Below, piece by piece: positions 12,901-27,900 of a DNA stretch of 64,000 bases. Under the pieces are notes generated by a model. The model did not search any database, had not been told where the DNA came from, and saw nothing but the letters and a program-made list of their open reading frames with translations. Positions within the stretch are counted from its first letter, which is position 1. Each line of letters begins with the position of its first letter. The stretch comes from Sialis fuliginosa (Eukaryota; Arthropoda; Insecta; Megaloptera; Sialidae). The stretch covers positions 46,776,608-46,840,607 of the forward strand of contig OY540809.1 in NCBI GenBank assembly GCA_961205875.1, written 5' to 3'. The position numbers and the translations under genes are program-made.

Positions 12901-15900
12901 AAAATTAGAATTTTGAAAAAATTCATTTTACTATTATTTATCTAGCAAATCATCCGGTTATTTATAAATTAAATAACATCATGAATTTGATACGTTGAGG
13001 GTGTAGCAGGGCCGTAACTAGAGGCTCGGGGGCCCCGGGGCAAGAGATGACCAAGGGGTCCCCAGAATATGCAAAAAAATAAAAATTGAAGACCTTTTTT
13101 TTGACCATAGCTTACAAATTTTACACTTGGTACTAATTTTGATTTGAATGATTTATTTTCGCTTGCCAGCTAGAATTTTACACTTCTTAGTAATTTTAAT
13201 GGATAATAAGTGTAAAATTGAAGTTCATAAGCCAAAAAATGGTCATTAAAATTAAAATTAGTAATAAGTATCACGTTTTTAAGTTAGTACTAAATACATT
13301 AAAAATAATCTTCAATTTACATTTGCTTTTTTTGCTCACTCCAATTTTTACGCTGCTGCGGCCCCCCCCCTACCCTCAGGGGCCCCGGGGCACGCTAAAT
13401 GCCCCAAATTTTTGTAGGTCAATATATTTCCCGATGTTTGCATTATAAAATCTTGTAATTCAATTCGTTAAATTAACATGTTTGACGAATGCCACATCAA
13501 AAACGACCCAATTCTCAGAATTTTCGAAAATAAAATATTTTGGGTTACGCCAAAATGAATCCACTCACGAAGTTTCAGAGGAGTATTTTTTATTTCAAAA
13601 TTTAGGCACCGAGGATTAATTAATTAATTATGCAAGTATATTTGAAGCTGATAGGAATATTAATTTTTTTATTATGCTGCAGAAAATATAATGTAAAAAA
13701 CATTTGGGTTAGTTTTTTTATGGGGTAATTACTTACGGGACACCTGTAGTAACGGAGCCTACAGATTTATATTTATTAGTGTTGATAACGATTTCCTAAT
13801 TAAGTTTATTTAATAATCACACTTTGTCATTGCCTGTAATTTTCTACTTGACTTTCTATTCTTAATAAAACAATGTTAACAAGAAATTGGGCTACTTCCA
13901 CTTTTTAATCAAACAAAAGACTGCAAAATAAAGGAACGTGTTTGACTTAAAAAAAGAAATTACGAAATAGCGAGTATCAAAGGATTTCCATTGTTTGTTC
14001 CTTTTATTATGAAATTTCCTTTTAGTGTCTTTAAAATGGCTAAAGTCAAATTGGATAAATGTTTTTCTTGTCTTTTTAACTTTTAAACAAATAACTGACA
14101 TTTTTAACATAAATAATTCGTAGATCTTTTATCACAAATAGAAATACTATGCCTTTAAGAATAACAAATGAAATAAAAATTCTTGCATATTATTGGTTTT
14201 ATTAAAAACAATTCTTTTCAGACAAAGTACATAGATAATTCCTTATATATTTTACAACAAACGTTGTAGACCCATATTATAGGAAATTTAATGCTCTACA
14301 AAAAATATTCTATAAAATTTTCACATAACATGTGTCGTTCTTGAGATTTCTTGAAAAAATAAATATTTTGGGGTGTCACCCCTCTCCCTTACATACGATT
14401 TTGAAGATTTTGAAATGGGACCGTCCTCAAGCCAGACCCAACCATCTGACCAAGTTTCAATAATATCGGTTCAGTGGTTCATGAGTTATGCGTGTGACAA
14501 GGATTCAGGGGACAGACGGACGGACGGACGGACAGACAGACAGACACGGAACGAAAAGTGTTTGCGTTAACGTGAAACGGATAAATCAATTTAAAATTTT
14601 GAAATCGGAGAACATTTATTTTGTCTCAATCTGAAACGATCGCAAAGCTTCTCGTATCTTTGATATTGCGAGGAAGCAATACAATATTCATGGAAATGAT
14701 GTTTGTCTGTCTGTAGATGCTGTAACTCAATTACGAAAAATTGTAGAAGAGTGAAATTTTATATTTAAGATTAATTTTGCGTCTAGGAAAAAAAATCTGG
14801 AAACGGATGTTTGCTCTTGTCAATTTTTGAATTATTTTTGAAACGGTGCAAATTAGAAAGAAATGTATTGGATAAAAATTGTAGAGAATATTATTATCTA
14901 TAATTTAGGTCTTATTAATTTTTTCTCTCTTTTATAATTTAGACAGAAAGGTTTTTTTTCTACATATATAATTAGAAATATATAGGTACAATGTTCACTC
15001 TCAGTATTACGTATAAGAAAGTCCCATTGCATTTACGGCTGATACAGCAAAAATAAGGGATAATTCTATTTTTTAGAGAGAAGAAATTATACTCGTATTT
15101 TTTAAAGTGGAATAGAAAAAAAATATATAAAAATCGACCAAAAATTTTGTTATAATGTCAATTAATGATAAAATTATATATAAACATTATTAAATAAATG
15201 ATATTTAAAAGTATGTAATACAACATACAAGTATTTCCTCTGATCTTTTCGTTATATCTATTTTCTCCAATAGAAGGTACTGTTCAAGTTCTTCCTTGTT
15301 ATATATTTCTTACAGACTCCAGCTCATTAATAGCTTCTGTAATTTAGTATCCACCATTCGATTAACGTGACTCTATCATGTAAGACTTTTATTAAACATT
15401 TATCACTAAGAAAGTGACTACTCCACAATTTTTTTTTACATTCGGTATTAACGAAATCGATCGTTTTTTAAATTATTTATATGGTCCGAATAATATACCG
15501 CTGACTTTACGGAGCACATTTTTACGGAGTACACTCGAACAGTGATAGAATCTTATTAGTTTTAAGGTAAAAGCACCAGTTATGGCCGCTATAAGAGCAA
15601 GTTTTCGTTGTTTTTTTAAATTTTTTTATTAATTGGCTTTTTTTTTATAATTCTCATGAAACTCATGTTACTATAGTCCACGGTATTTAGATTAAAATTC
15701 GCCAAATAGAAGAAAAAAATTATAAAGTTTTGATACTTTGTCCACGAACTCTCAGTAAGGTTCGGAATAAGAGCCCGAAAAGTTCCCACCTAAATCGTGG
15801 ATGGAACATCCCCTTTCACGTAAAAAACTACCCCCGGAATGAAATTTATTCCAGTTTTTCCCATTCTTCATCCGAACCGCCGTTCGGAGAAAAAAATATT

Positions 15901-18900
15901 ACAGGAATTAAAGATTCTACATAAAATTCTACGTAAAATATGTCATGTGCACTATTCGGTTAATTCCCAGCCTACTCTCGCAATCGATGCTCAAAGTGAA
16001 GGGTAGTTTTGGGAACGCAGCGAAAAATCGGCGTAACAATAGTTTTTAACATACATATTTCCAAAACGGCTGATTTTACATAAAAAATGATTATGATAAA
16101 AATTATGGAACTTTATCTTCTTTATGAGATCCATGCACCACAAATTTTTTTCAAACGTTTTTCATTGATTTTTTTGCCCATTTTTCACAAACGCGCATTC
16201 TATTATTTTACATGGAGAAGATTTTTTAGTAAAAATTATCATCAAAATATGGTAAAATATGTTGTCTATGTGTGTGTGTATGTGTATTTGTTCTTCTAAA
16301 ATATCTAATTTACTTGGACTACTAATAAACAGGGTTTCGAACCGTTATTTTTTTCGTTTCGGTTTTCGTTCCGGTTCGAGTAAAAAAATATATTTCGGTT
16401 CGGTTCCGGTTTTCGTTCCGAAGAAAATTACGGTTTTTTCGGTTTTCGGTTCAGCTCCGAGTGATTAATAAAAAAAATAATTGTATTAAAAAAATTTTTC
16501 TACCATAATTTAGAACATTTTATGGTACTTGTATGATAGTACGAACGACAATTGAAGTGGGAAATAAGATCATGTTAACGCGCGTATTTTAACATGTACT
16601 GAACCGTAAAAACCGATATTTTTATTTCGGTTCTGTTCCGGTTTTCGTTCCGGCAAAAAATAACATTTTTCAGGTTTTCGGTTCAGTTCCGGTTCGAAGC
16701 CCTGCTAATAAATGTATAACTTCATTCTTTAGCTAGCACACTTGCTTGTAATTTAAAAAACAAGTTTTAAGATCGTACGAAATTAGCATTAAATGTGCGC
16801 TAATTTAGTACACCACTTTGGTTGCGTTTTCGACAATGATGTGTGCTAAGTTAACTTAAAAACTAAGCTAGCACATAATTCGTAGTATTAAATTAGTACT
16901 AAATATGTTTATGCGAATTTCGTTTTCGAGCGATCAATTTTATGCATGTTTGTTAATTTAAGTTTTAAATCAGCGCCCACTCATGCTTATTTTCGAATAC
17001 ATTGATAAATAAGTGCTTCTGAATTGTTTATAGTACGTCTGGTACGTAAAAAAACCCTGCACTTTTTGATTGGGGTATGACACTTTCTGTGCCCATAGAT
17101 AAGGTTAAAAGAATAATTTTCAGATAGGGAGCCACTTTAAAATCCTTGTAGAACACCATTATATCGGCTATTAAAGATGGCCCCCACCGTTTTTATTAAA
17201 TTGGCTGTATCTCAGCTCCTAGTCATCTGATTTCAATTTTCTTTTATTTGTTTTAAAGTTCTTATTGAGAAGATTATTTTTTGTCATAATACATTTTTCT
17301 CTAAATCTTAAGGGTTCCCCACAATTTTTGAAAATCTGAAAATTTTACTTTTCTTACGAACTTAATTTATATATAACTTTTTTATTGTGCCCAATATTAT
17401 TTTTTTACTTCATATAAAAAAGAAAGACATTTTATTCTGCTTTCCATTGATAACAAGATAATACTGTTTTAATTAACAACTTCTTTGGAAAAAGCGTGTT
17501 AAACTAAGAAAAATAGACTATTTTTGGATCATTCCATGTCAAGTATACCTTTTATCATATGAAATATCAATTTTCTCATATGGCATAGTTAAAAAATTGA
17601 AAAATCTATCATGGATGTCACTGAACTTTCTTATACAATAAAAAAATGTACGTGTATCTACTAATATAAAACAAATAATTTTGGCTTACTGATGACAGAT
17701 ATAAAAAAATGAATAGAACATAAACTATAGATAATAACGTTCTCTACATTTTTTGTTATGAAAATTTCATTCTGTCATGAACTTGTTCAAATAAAATGGA
17801 AAAAAATTTAAAATATAATTAAAAAGATTTTTTTTTTAATTGGTAAGAGATACAAAAAAATTAATGGAACATAAACTATAGAAAATAACATACTCTACAA
17901 CTTTTATTTCAATGATTTATTTCTGCTTTAAACCATTTCAAATATAATTGAAAAAAACGATTATAACCTCAAAAACTTTTTTGGGAGAAATTGAACATAA
18001 CATAAATTATAAATAATAATATTCTAAACAAATTTTTCTTTAAACATTTTCTTCCAACACGTACCGTTTCAGAAATAATTCGAATAATTATAAAAATTAC
18101 AGTAAACATCCGTTTCCGGTTTTAAAAAAATCAGGTTTTCTTTCTTAAAACAAATGAATCCTAAATATAAAATTTTACCCCTCTATGCAATGTCATTTTT
18201 GAGTTACAACGTTTACAGACAAACAGATACACACACAGACAGACAGACAGACATGGTGATAAAAATAGTCAGAATTGATTCAGGGAAGGTATAAATGGAC
18301 ATGTCCATCAAAATCTCGAATCCGAGAAACCAATACAGGTAAACTTGACATGGAATGATCCAAAAATAATATATTTTTCTTAGTTTAACACGCTATTTCC
18401 AAAGAAGTTGTTAATTAAAACAGTATTATCTTGTTATCAATGGAACGCAGACAAAAATGTCTTTCTTTTTTATATGAGGTAAAAAAATGATATTGGGCAC
18501 AATAAAAAAGTTATATAACAATTAAGTTTGTAAGAAAAGTGAAATCTTCAGATTTCGGAAAGTTGTGGGGAACCCTTAAGATTTAGAGAAAAATAAATAA
18601 TGATAAAAACTATTTGTTTTAATAAGAACTTTAAAATAAACAAAAGAAAATTGAAATCAGATGATTAGGAGCTGAGATACAGCCAATTTAATAAAAACCG
18701 TGAGGGCCATCTTTAATAGCCGATATAATGGTGTTCTACACGGATTTTAAAGTGGCTCTCTATCTGAAAATGTTTCTTTTGACCTTATATATGACCACCG
18801 AAAGTGGTATACCCCAATCAAAAAGTGCAGCGTTTTGGCTTTATTTGCCACGAACCAGACGTACTATTAATGCAAGTTATAAATTAGAACTAAATGTTTG

Positions 18901-21900
18901 ACATCTGATTTGTTAAGATTTGTCCTTATTTTACTTGAGTGTGCTAGCTTAAATCTTGTTGTCTCACTCGCTCGTAATTTTTTTAATAAAAGAGTTATTT
19001 TTTTGCGTACTAAATTAGCATTAAATAACCTCTTATTTAGTACTCTTCTTTTATCGATGTGTGCTACATCTGTTGTGCTAATTTAATGTACCTTAATCTG
19101 GCAGGTAACAGAAAGTCAAATACAATCACAAATTTTTATTTTTACAAAATGATCAGAGGGTAAATGAAGTTGTATTTATTGAAATTAGTACGACCAAGTT
19201 GTTTTTCTGTTATCTCTTTCGATTTGTTTATTCGATACTTTTTTATTCCTTTCAGTGACTTGGAGAATAACAACATTCGGAAAATAGATCATGGCCAAGT
19301 TTCAGTGCGAACAGAAGAATTGTAAGTACATAAAAAAAACTCTATTTTTATTAATTAAAAAAAATATTAAAGTTTTTAAGGGAGGGGGGGGTCTGTAAAA
19401 TCTAACGAAACGGGGAGGGGGGGGTCTAAAGTGATACTTAATTCTGTAGTTTTCTCTTTCTAATTAATTATTTTAATGAACGATGTTTGAAACAAAAATA
19501 TCGGTTGTTAAAAATTAAAATTACTTTTTTTTTAATAATCTTGAAAATAAGTAATGCTCTGAAGGTTTTCTTAAGAAAATAAATAAATTAAATATGTCCA
19601 ATGTATACGTAGTAAAAAAAAACTCCTGGAGGGTAAGAAAAAAAACAGTCGATTTTGTCAAATAAATTAAAATTTCTGTTTTTTTCTGATTTTTTCCAGA
19701 CTATTAAATTACAACCACATTTCTAGTGTGCAGAACAGGGCGTTTGAAGGATCGCAAATGGCAAAACTGTAAGTTTTATTTAAAATATTATCTATACAAA
19801 TATATGTATAGGTATTAGGGTGTTTTTTTAAATTTATTTTTTCGGTCCCGCACGCCTATGTTTTAGCTTTGGATCAAAAGTTAATTGTCCCAAAATTTCA
19901 GACTCATAGATCAAACCTGTGGACGGCGCAAACCATTTGATTAACATGGGAAAAATTACTTTTTTACTTATGCGTGAATATCTCGTTGAAAAATTTATTT
20001 ATTTTAATTTCTTACAGTAGTACATATATCATAGAGAAATAAATTTCTTACAAAAAAGATTCCAAGTGCTCAATTCATAGATCGAGTATTTTTAATGATA
20101 TATTCGTTTTAACATTATCATTAAAAGTAAAATCCAATTTTTATGATAATTTTTAAACAAATATTTCTTAAAATTTATTGGATTTATGAATTGAGCAATT
20201 AATTCTCTACAAAATATTCCCCTGAGAAATTTTCAAAAAAAATTTTTTTCAACGAGATATTCACGCGTAAGTAAAAAATTAATTTTTCCCATGTTAATCA
20301 AATGGTTTGCGCCGTCCACAGGTTTGATCTATGAATCTGAAATTTTGGGACAATTAACTTTCGATCCAAAGCTAAAACATAGACCTGCGGGACCGAAAAA
20401 AAACAAAAAAAAAAACACCCTAATGTACATATATATATTTCGAAAACTACTGGACCGATTTAGGTTAAACCTGCACCAACGTGAGCCTTGAAATCTGATA
20501 AATGCTACAGAGTGTATATCATCACGCTATCACTGATAATAACTGAGCAGTGAAAATTAATATTTTACCCTTTTACTTTGTATTATAAGAATTCTCCTTC
20601 CTCTTGATTTCAAATGCTGGAAAATCTACTAATAGAAACAGTTTGAACTTATATTAATACTACAGAGTGTATATCATCACGCTATCACTGATAATAGCTG
20701 AGCAGTGAAAATTAATATTTTACCATTTTACTATTATTATAAGAATTTTCCTTCCTTTTGATTTTAAATGCTGGAAAATCTACTAATAGAAACAGTTTTA
20801 ACTTTTATTTTAAAAAAGATGAAAAAAATCTACAATGAAAACTGTTCATAAAATTTTGTAGAGTTTAATGAAAAAAAAAACTACTTATTAAATTTTAATC
20901 TAAGATGCAAATTTAATTATTCTTGCGAAATTAGCATAATTTTCAACTCCTACGTTTATTTTTGTGTTTTTTTTTATTCGGCTGGCATTGTGTTATAATC
21001 TAATAATAATAATTCACGGAAAGTTCATTCACAGGAACATATTTTCAAGTTTTTTATTTAAAATATAATTTCAAAATAAACTCAATTATACATAATATGT
21101 GAATTAGGTACATCTGCCAAGTAAATGCACATTGCTTCCTCTTGCTAAATTTAAAGATAATCAATTATTGCATTATTAGTGATAAAAAAAGTTTTTCGTT
21201 TTTTATTTTTATTTTTGAGGTTATGATGCATTTGAAAAGTAACGCTACTTATGCTATATATTTTTTATTTTCCCATGAGCTATAGAACCGGAGATATTTC
21301 AAAAACAGTGTAGCGATACACTCGAAATGCAATTTTCTCGGGACGCACATGGACGATTTTTCTAAATTTTTGATTTTCAACTCATCTTCGAAAATATAAA
21401 GAGAAAATCCAATGCATCACTTTTTTTGTCTCTATTCCCTCTACTATACTAATGAATATTAAATAAAATTTTATCTCGAAAATATACATTTAGCTAAAAA
21501 TTTAATAAAGTCTGCTGATTTTATTAAACCGAAAAAAAACTAATAAAAGAACAATTATATTCGATAGAGTTAAGACTATCTAATGCCCTAAGACCGTCGA
21601 GACCGCCTTCGGCTATTATTAAGAAATTAAAATTGATAATTTAACAAATAAGTTGAATAGTTAATTTCTCAGCTTGGCGTGATCCTACAGACTCCAATTT
21701 TTTTTAAATATAGCTTAGACCATTATCTTTAAGTAGCTAACTTTTCGGGCTGTTGTCCACGTTGTCGTATTTTTAAACTTGACGTTTCGACTCTCATGTC
21801 GGAGTCTTCTTCAGAAGTGATTCTGAAACTTAAGGGGGTATTCTGGTCTATAAGCCTAAATTTTAGGCATTTTTCAAACTAACATAAAAAAAAATGAAAA

Positions 21901-24900
21901 ACATTTTTACTATCCATTTTTTGGTATGATATTTATTGACATTTTAAGAATACAAAAAAAAATTGTAAAAAAAAAATCAGAAATTCGACAATTTACAGGT
22001 GAAGTGGGGGCTACAAAAAAAAACGGTGCACAAAAATTCTCAATCTGTAAAGATGTCGCTATCGCATTGACCTTAGCCAAAAAAAAAAAAAATCACAAAA
22101 TGGCGTCGACATGTAAAATCAATTTTTTTTACCCCTTTTTTGACCTTTTCGAGTTTTTTAAAAATACTCCAAATTGAAATTTTTTAAAATCCAAGGCAGA
22201 CGCGATAGAGAGATATATAAAAAAGATTTCCACCAAATTTCAAAGGAATGAATTTTGAAAAATCCATTTAAGGGTCTAAACTTAGACCAGAATACCCCCT
22301 TAAGACTATCAAATGCCCGAAAACCGTCGAGACCGCCTTCCCTTATTATAAACAAATTAAAATTGATAAATCAACAAATAAATTGAATAGTTAATATTAT
22401 AAGTTGAATAATTCATTTTTCAGCTTGGCGCGATCCTACAGACTTTTTTTTTAAATATAGCTTACACCGTTATCTTTAAAACTGAGAAATAATGTTACAT
22501 TCAGAAAGATTCATAAATAAAATAAAATTGAGCAGAAGATATTATAAATTATCCATAAAAGTTGTGACAGTTAAAATTTATTATAGAAACCAACCATCAA
22601 AAATTATTAAACGCCATCTTACTTGATATGTTTTATTCATTAAAACACTTTAAAAAACGACTTCGACAGCGGCAAAGTTGAACAAGTTTTCTACAAAGGT
22701 TAATTTTCCGTTGCATTTTACATTCAAGAAAATTGTTTGATGTTTATTATAATCAGTTTATAAGTATTAATAACATATTAGGGGCTGAAATTGCACTTTG
22801 TTCTTCACTCAAGGGGTTCATGTTAATGAATATGATTAAAATAAAAGTTAAACTAATTTTCTATTATTATTTTTTTTTTTTATTCTCGTATCTTTTTAAT
22901 AAATCAGTTTAATTACCAAAGTCCGCAAATATGTTTTTTTTTTAACTACAGTCTTTTATTTTGTTTATGTTTTTTCTCTAGTAATGGATTAAGTAAACCA
23001 TTAATGGGTACCCAGTAATGAACACAAATTATAAAATAAAGAGTCGTAAAATTTGAAATAATGTAAAGCAGTTGCTATGATAATATAATAATTAATAAAT
23101 AAATTATACTAATAATACGCTAGGAAACCATCTGTCAAAAACGACACGTCGCCACCTAGTGAGCGACGCTGGCAAAACTGGGTTTGTACTTTCAAAAATA
23201 CTATAGTCGGGATAGCTGGATGTGTCATTAGCAGTGTGCCTATGTTTCGATTTCGCTAATTTTTTTTTTATCTATGCACCTCTATCTGAAGAAGTATTTC
23301 ACTAAGTTTTAATTAATTTTGAAAATTATTTTAGCTGTAATTAATTAAAATTTGAAAACTGAAAACATTTTTTTTTTTACTTAATGGCTTCATATAATTG
23401 GATGAAATTTTCAGGAAAACTTTAGGTTGATATATGGTCTTAAAAACCATTTTTTTAAATTTTTTATTAACTTTTTTTATGGCATTTTTAATTTTTTTTA
23501 TTTTCAAATTTCTTATTTTATCCAATACGAATATTACGGAGGTCGAACATAAATTTATGTATGTTATATTAAAGCGAAATATTCCTATTGTGATTCATAG
23601 ATATGCGTATCTAATGTAAATGTATATGGCGGATTACAAAAGTGCGGATATCTCCGAATAGTCAAACCAACGAAACAGAGAAAATGATCAAAATGGGAAA
23701 TTTTCCGGAACAACGATGTTTAAGTTAATTCTTATAGATTTTGAGCCGCTGAACAAGAAAAAAATAACTTCACCTCTAAAAATTGGATAAAAGGGTGAAC
23801 ATCAAGTTCCCCTCCCCCCGTTTTTTCGATTTATTTCACAATCTAAATCGACGATAGGGTTATATTATGATTGATATTTGTAACTGATACTTAAACGAAT
23901 CAATTGAGATCAGTTAGATAAAATACAATCAAAAAACACCACTTTCACAGGGTGAAAAAGCCATAACATTGCTAATTTTCGGTCCTAAGCAGTAAAAATT
24001 GAATAACTCGGGGGGACACCATCGCGCAAACTCGTAATTTAGCTTAAATTCTTCCTAAAGCTCCAAAATATTGAAATCAACCATAATATAACCAAATATG
24101 AATAGCGTTACCAATGATATTAGCCAATATAAGGGTGAAGAAATACATATTTTAAAAAAATATGTTGCACTAAAAATTAATTTAAAAAATCAGGAATCAA
24201 TATTTTTTTACCAAATTACACGTCTAGCTTCAATTTATACAGCGTTGATCGTAGGCTGTACAAGAAACAAAGTTTTTAAAATGCATATTAAAATGTAAGA
24301 AAACGTAATTTTGGTATATAACAAAGCGATGCACTTTTTGATTGGGTACACAATAAATGCGGCTACTTTTATTTTTAGCCATTACTCGAGGGTATACAAA
24401 TTCGTGTGAGTCACAAAAATATTCGTTATATTGATTAGTCACAATAAATTATATAGATTTTTTAATAATAATTTTGACAGTTTGAATTTATCTACGTTTG
24501 ACATAAACCCAAAAATGTTATTTTTCGCCACTGGGCGGCGCTAGTAGCGATGGTTTCCTAGCGTATTCTATTGGCCTCATGTGATCAAATCACGCTGTAA
24601 GACAGTTAAATGTATATAGATTAATATTCAGTAATGGTAGTATGTAATCAAATATCAACAACAATTTTTTAATTTTGTACATTTAATTATACAAGAATCC
24701 AACACTGGTGTATGATCCAAGACTGGTGCACAGTAACCAAATCTCGTTATCTATAAATAATATATTTTCTCAGTGTATAATCAGGGCCGTAACTATTACC
24801 GGGGCAGCCGAGGTTATGGGGTCCCGCGAAAGCGTAAAACTTTTTTCTTTGTTAGATTTTAATTAATTTTTTCGTTGCTACCTTGAATTTTTTGATTATT

Positions 24901-27900
24901 CATCAAATCGGCGACAAAAAAGAGTCATTAAAATCTAAATTATTAATGCCCGGTCTCACCGCTCAAACTTATTTCTGTTCCTTAGTCTTAAGTTGAACTT
25001 AAAGAGAGGAGCGAGTTTCATGCAGGAAGATAAAATATTGCCTTTTTTTAATTTTAAAATATATTAAATATATATGAAATTTCAAAGTATTATAATTTTT
25101 GTTATTTTTTATATTAGTTTTAAGAAATACTACTAACATGCCATATAAATATTCGAGTCTATTTTTCAAACGAGCTAAATTGGAGGCTTTGTTAAACGAA
25201 ACAGTTTTAAAAAAGTTAATTTTGACATATCATGAAAATGGTTAGTTATATCTACAATAAACTTGACTTGAAATGCCATAAACTATTATACCTATGATAT
25301 CTGCATCATTGCCATCAATAATTTCATCAAAAATATTTACAATATTCATTTTTGTGTACAGTTTTAAGGTTAAGGTAGTTCTCGTGCAAACGTCATTTCG
25401 ATAGAATTTAAAAAAAAAATCAGGGTATAAAAAGAATAATGATATCTATCGAATCGTGAAATTTTAAAGAGATCGACCGTTTTAAACTCGAGATAATTGT
25501 CATCAAAGTTTGCCACTTTTGTACGTATCCGCTATATCAAGTTCGTATTATGTCCATTTTCATGACTAAAACTTCGATAGATTTTGATAAAAAACTATCA
25601 AACAATAAAGGTTTATTATTCTGATATGTGATAAAAAATTCCTAATGATTGACCTTGTATTTCAAAAACAAAATGATGATGATATTTGAAATTTAGTTAT
25701 ATTTCAAAAACAAAACGGTCAATCATTTTGAATTTTTAATCACATATCATAATAATAACCCTTTACTGTTTGGTAGTTTTTTATCAAAATCTGTCGAAGC
25801 GTTTAGTCATAAAATAAAGAAAATATATTCATAGTATGATTGTGTTTATAATAATCTGTATAGACGGCTTTGGGTATAGACTTGATCAAAAATTCTCTGT
25901 AGCAACGCAATTATTTTCGATATTTTAGTATGGTATTATGAGCATAACTTTTTGTTGGTACTGTAGCACAAGAACTACCTTAAGTAAAACTACAGTATCA
26001 CTTTGACTGGGACTTAAATTTAGGTGATACTTAACGACTTAAGGAACACTTAAATCGTTGGTGCAACAATTTAAAACTTTAATGTTTTCCATAATCGCTA
26101 ACAATAAGGTTAAGCGGTGAGATCGGCCATAAGAAGTGTATTACGGCCCTGTGTACAATTGTTATTAGTTATATCTACAACATGATACAGCCCTGTTCTC
26201 TAGGAAAAAAGATTAATTCTATAACTTATTAATTACAGTAACCTCTAAACTATAAATTCAATTAAACCTATTGAAACATCAAACCGTAAAATAGTCAGTT
26301 CTAAATCTAACCTATTTGATGTGTTTTAATTAATCGTATTCTATTCCACATATCCTGGGTTTGACGACTCATAACGAATTAGTTAAACGAGGTAAAATCG
26401 AATTTATCGTTTTTGATATCCTGTTTGTAGATAATCCATATATCATCTCCAAATAAGGTTTTAAATCGTCGTCGTCTCAAAGCAAAAGCTTTTTCTATTA
26501 AAGTTCCTTTGTTGGATTTGTATTTTTTGAAAGGAACATACAATACGTGAGGATTTTAAGTAATTCAATTTTTTAATATATTTTTTTTGTAATATTACCT
26601 ACGGTTGTATTACGAAACAGGAATACGGTTTTTCTTGATCTTTTGACTCATCTGAATATACAGGGTGGGGCATTTAAGGATGTATATTTCAACGAGAAAT
26701 ACACTCACGGAAAAAATTAAAGGACCACTTTTATTTTTCGAAAAAATTGCTCATTTTCAAAGTAATGCCGATAGGTCAAAAATGATCCATTTTTTACTTA
26801 TAGGATATGAAAATTGAAGGAAATTTGATCATCTTTTCGAATTTAGGGGTATATTTGTTTTATTAAACTTATTATTGTGACCAAATCGTGGTTTAATAAA
26901 AAATAAAAAAATTGATTTTTTTTTGCAATTTTGAAAGATACCCACGGGGATGTTAAATTTTTTTTCTAAAATTTCAAGATAACCATTCTGTAGGAAATTT
27001 GTTCAGCTTTAAAATGCTTTTTCAAATTTGTTTTATAATTTTTTGGTGTTACGATATTCGAGTTTAAATGAAAAAAGTACCAAAAAGTTTTAAACGACCA
27101 TAAAGGGCCTAATGTTAGTCGCACAGAAAAGAAAAAAAAATATTATTAAAGATTAAATAATCACCTATTGTCTAGTAGCATTTATAAAATGTTTAATTTT
27201 AACTTAACCCTTCAAATACGAAAAACAAAACAGTGTTCGAATTTAAATAATCCTGTAAAAATAACCTTTTTTTAATCATAGATTCAATGTTTAGAATGTA
27301 TCCAGAAATAAAGTTCTATCAAAGAATATGAAAATTAGACTTATTACCTTCTATGTGAACAAAGATTCCAGTAAAAATCTTTTAATTTGGCTGAGAAATT
27401 GCATTTTGAATTTTTTGTATACGTTTAGGATTTGACCGTACTTTTGATAACAAGTTTTTCTTTGGGATTTTTTTTTTTCGAAAAACAATCAATTTTTGAG
27501 AAAAATTGTAAGAAGGAAAAAGTTTTTCTTTCATGTTAAAGAATATTCATAATTTTTTTCAGATGTTTTATATGAATATTATGGGATTAAATTTATTTTT
27601 AATAGGGTACTTTTTCATTCAAACTTGAATATCTTGGCATCAAAAAATGTGACAATCATTTTTTAAAAAGCATTTTGAAGCTGAGAAAATTTACTAAATG
27701 ATGAATATCATGGAATTTTGAAAAAAAATAATCATACATCCCCGTGTGAAATTTCTATAACTGCAAATAAATAATTAATTTTTTTTAGTCAACTACGTGT
27801 GGACCAAAAAAATTCAGTTACTTTGAACGAATAAGCGGTGAAAATTCAATGAAAATTAATTTAACTGTCGAAATCAAGAGTCTTTAATATGTTGTTGAAC

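Noticed and set aside
14373-14570. 65-residue frame and its relative at 36074-36262 (minus)
   Set aside because: Both are the same stretch of the family A repeat and its microsatellite; not a gene.
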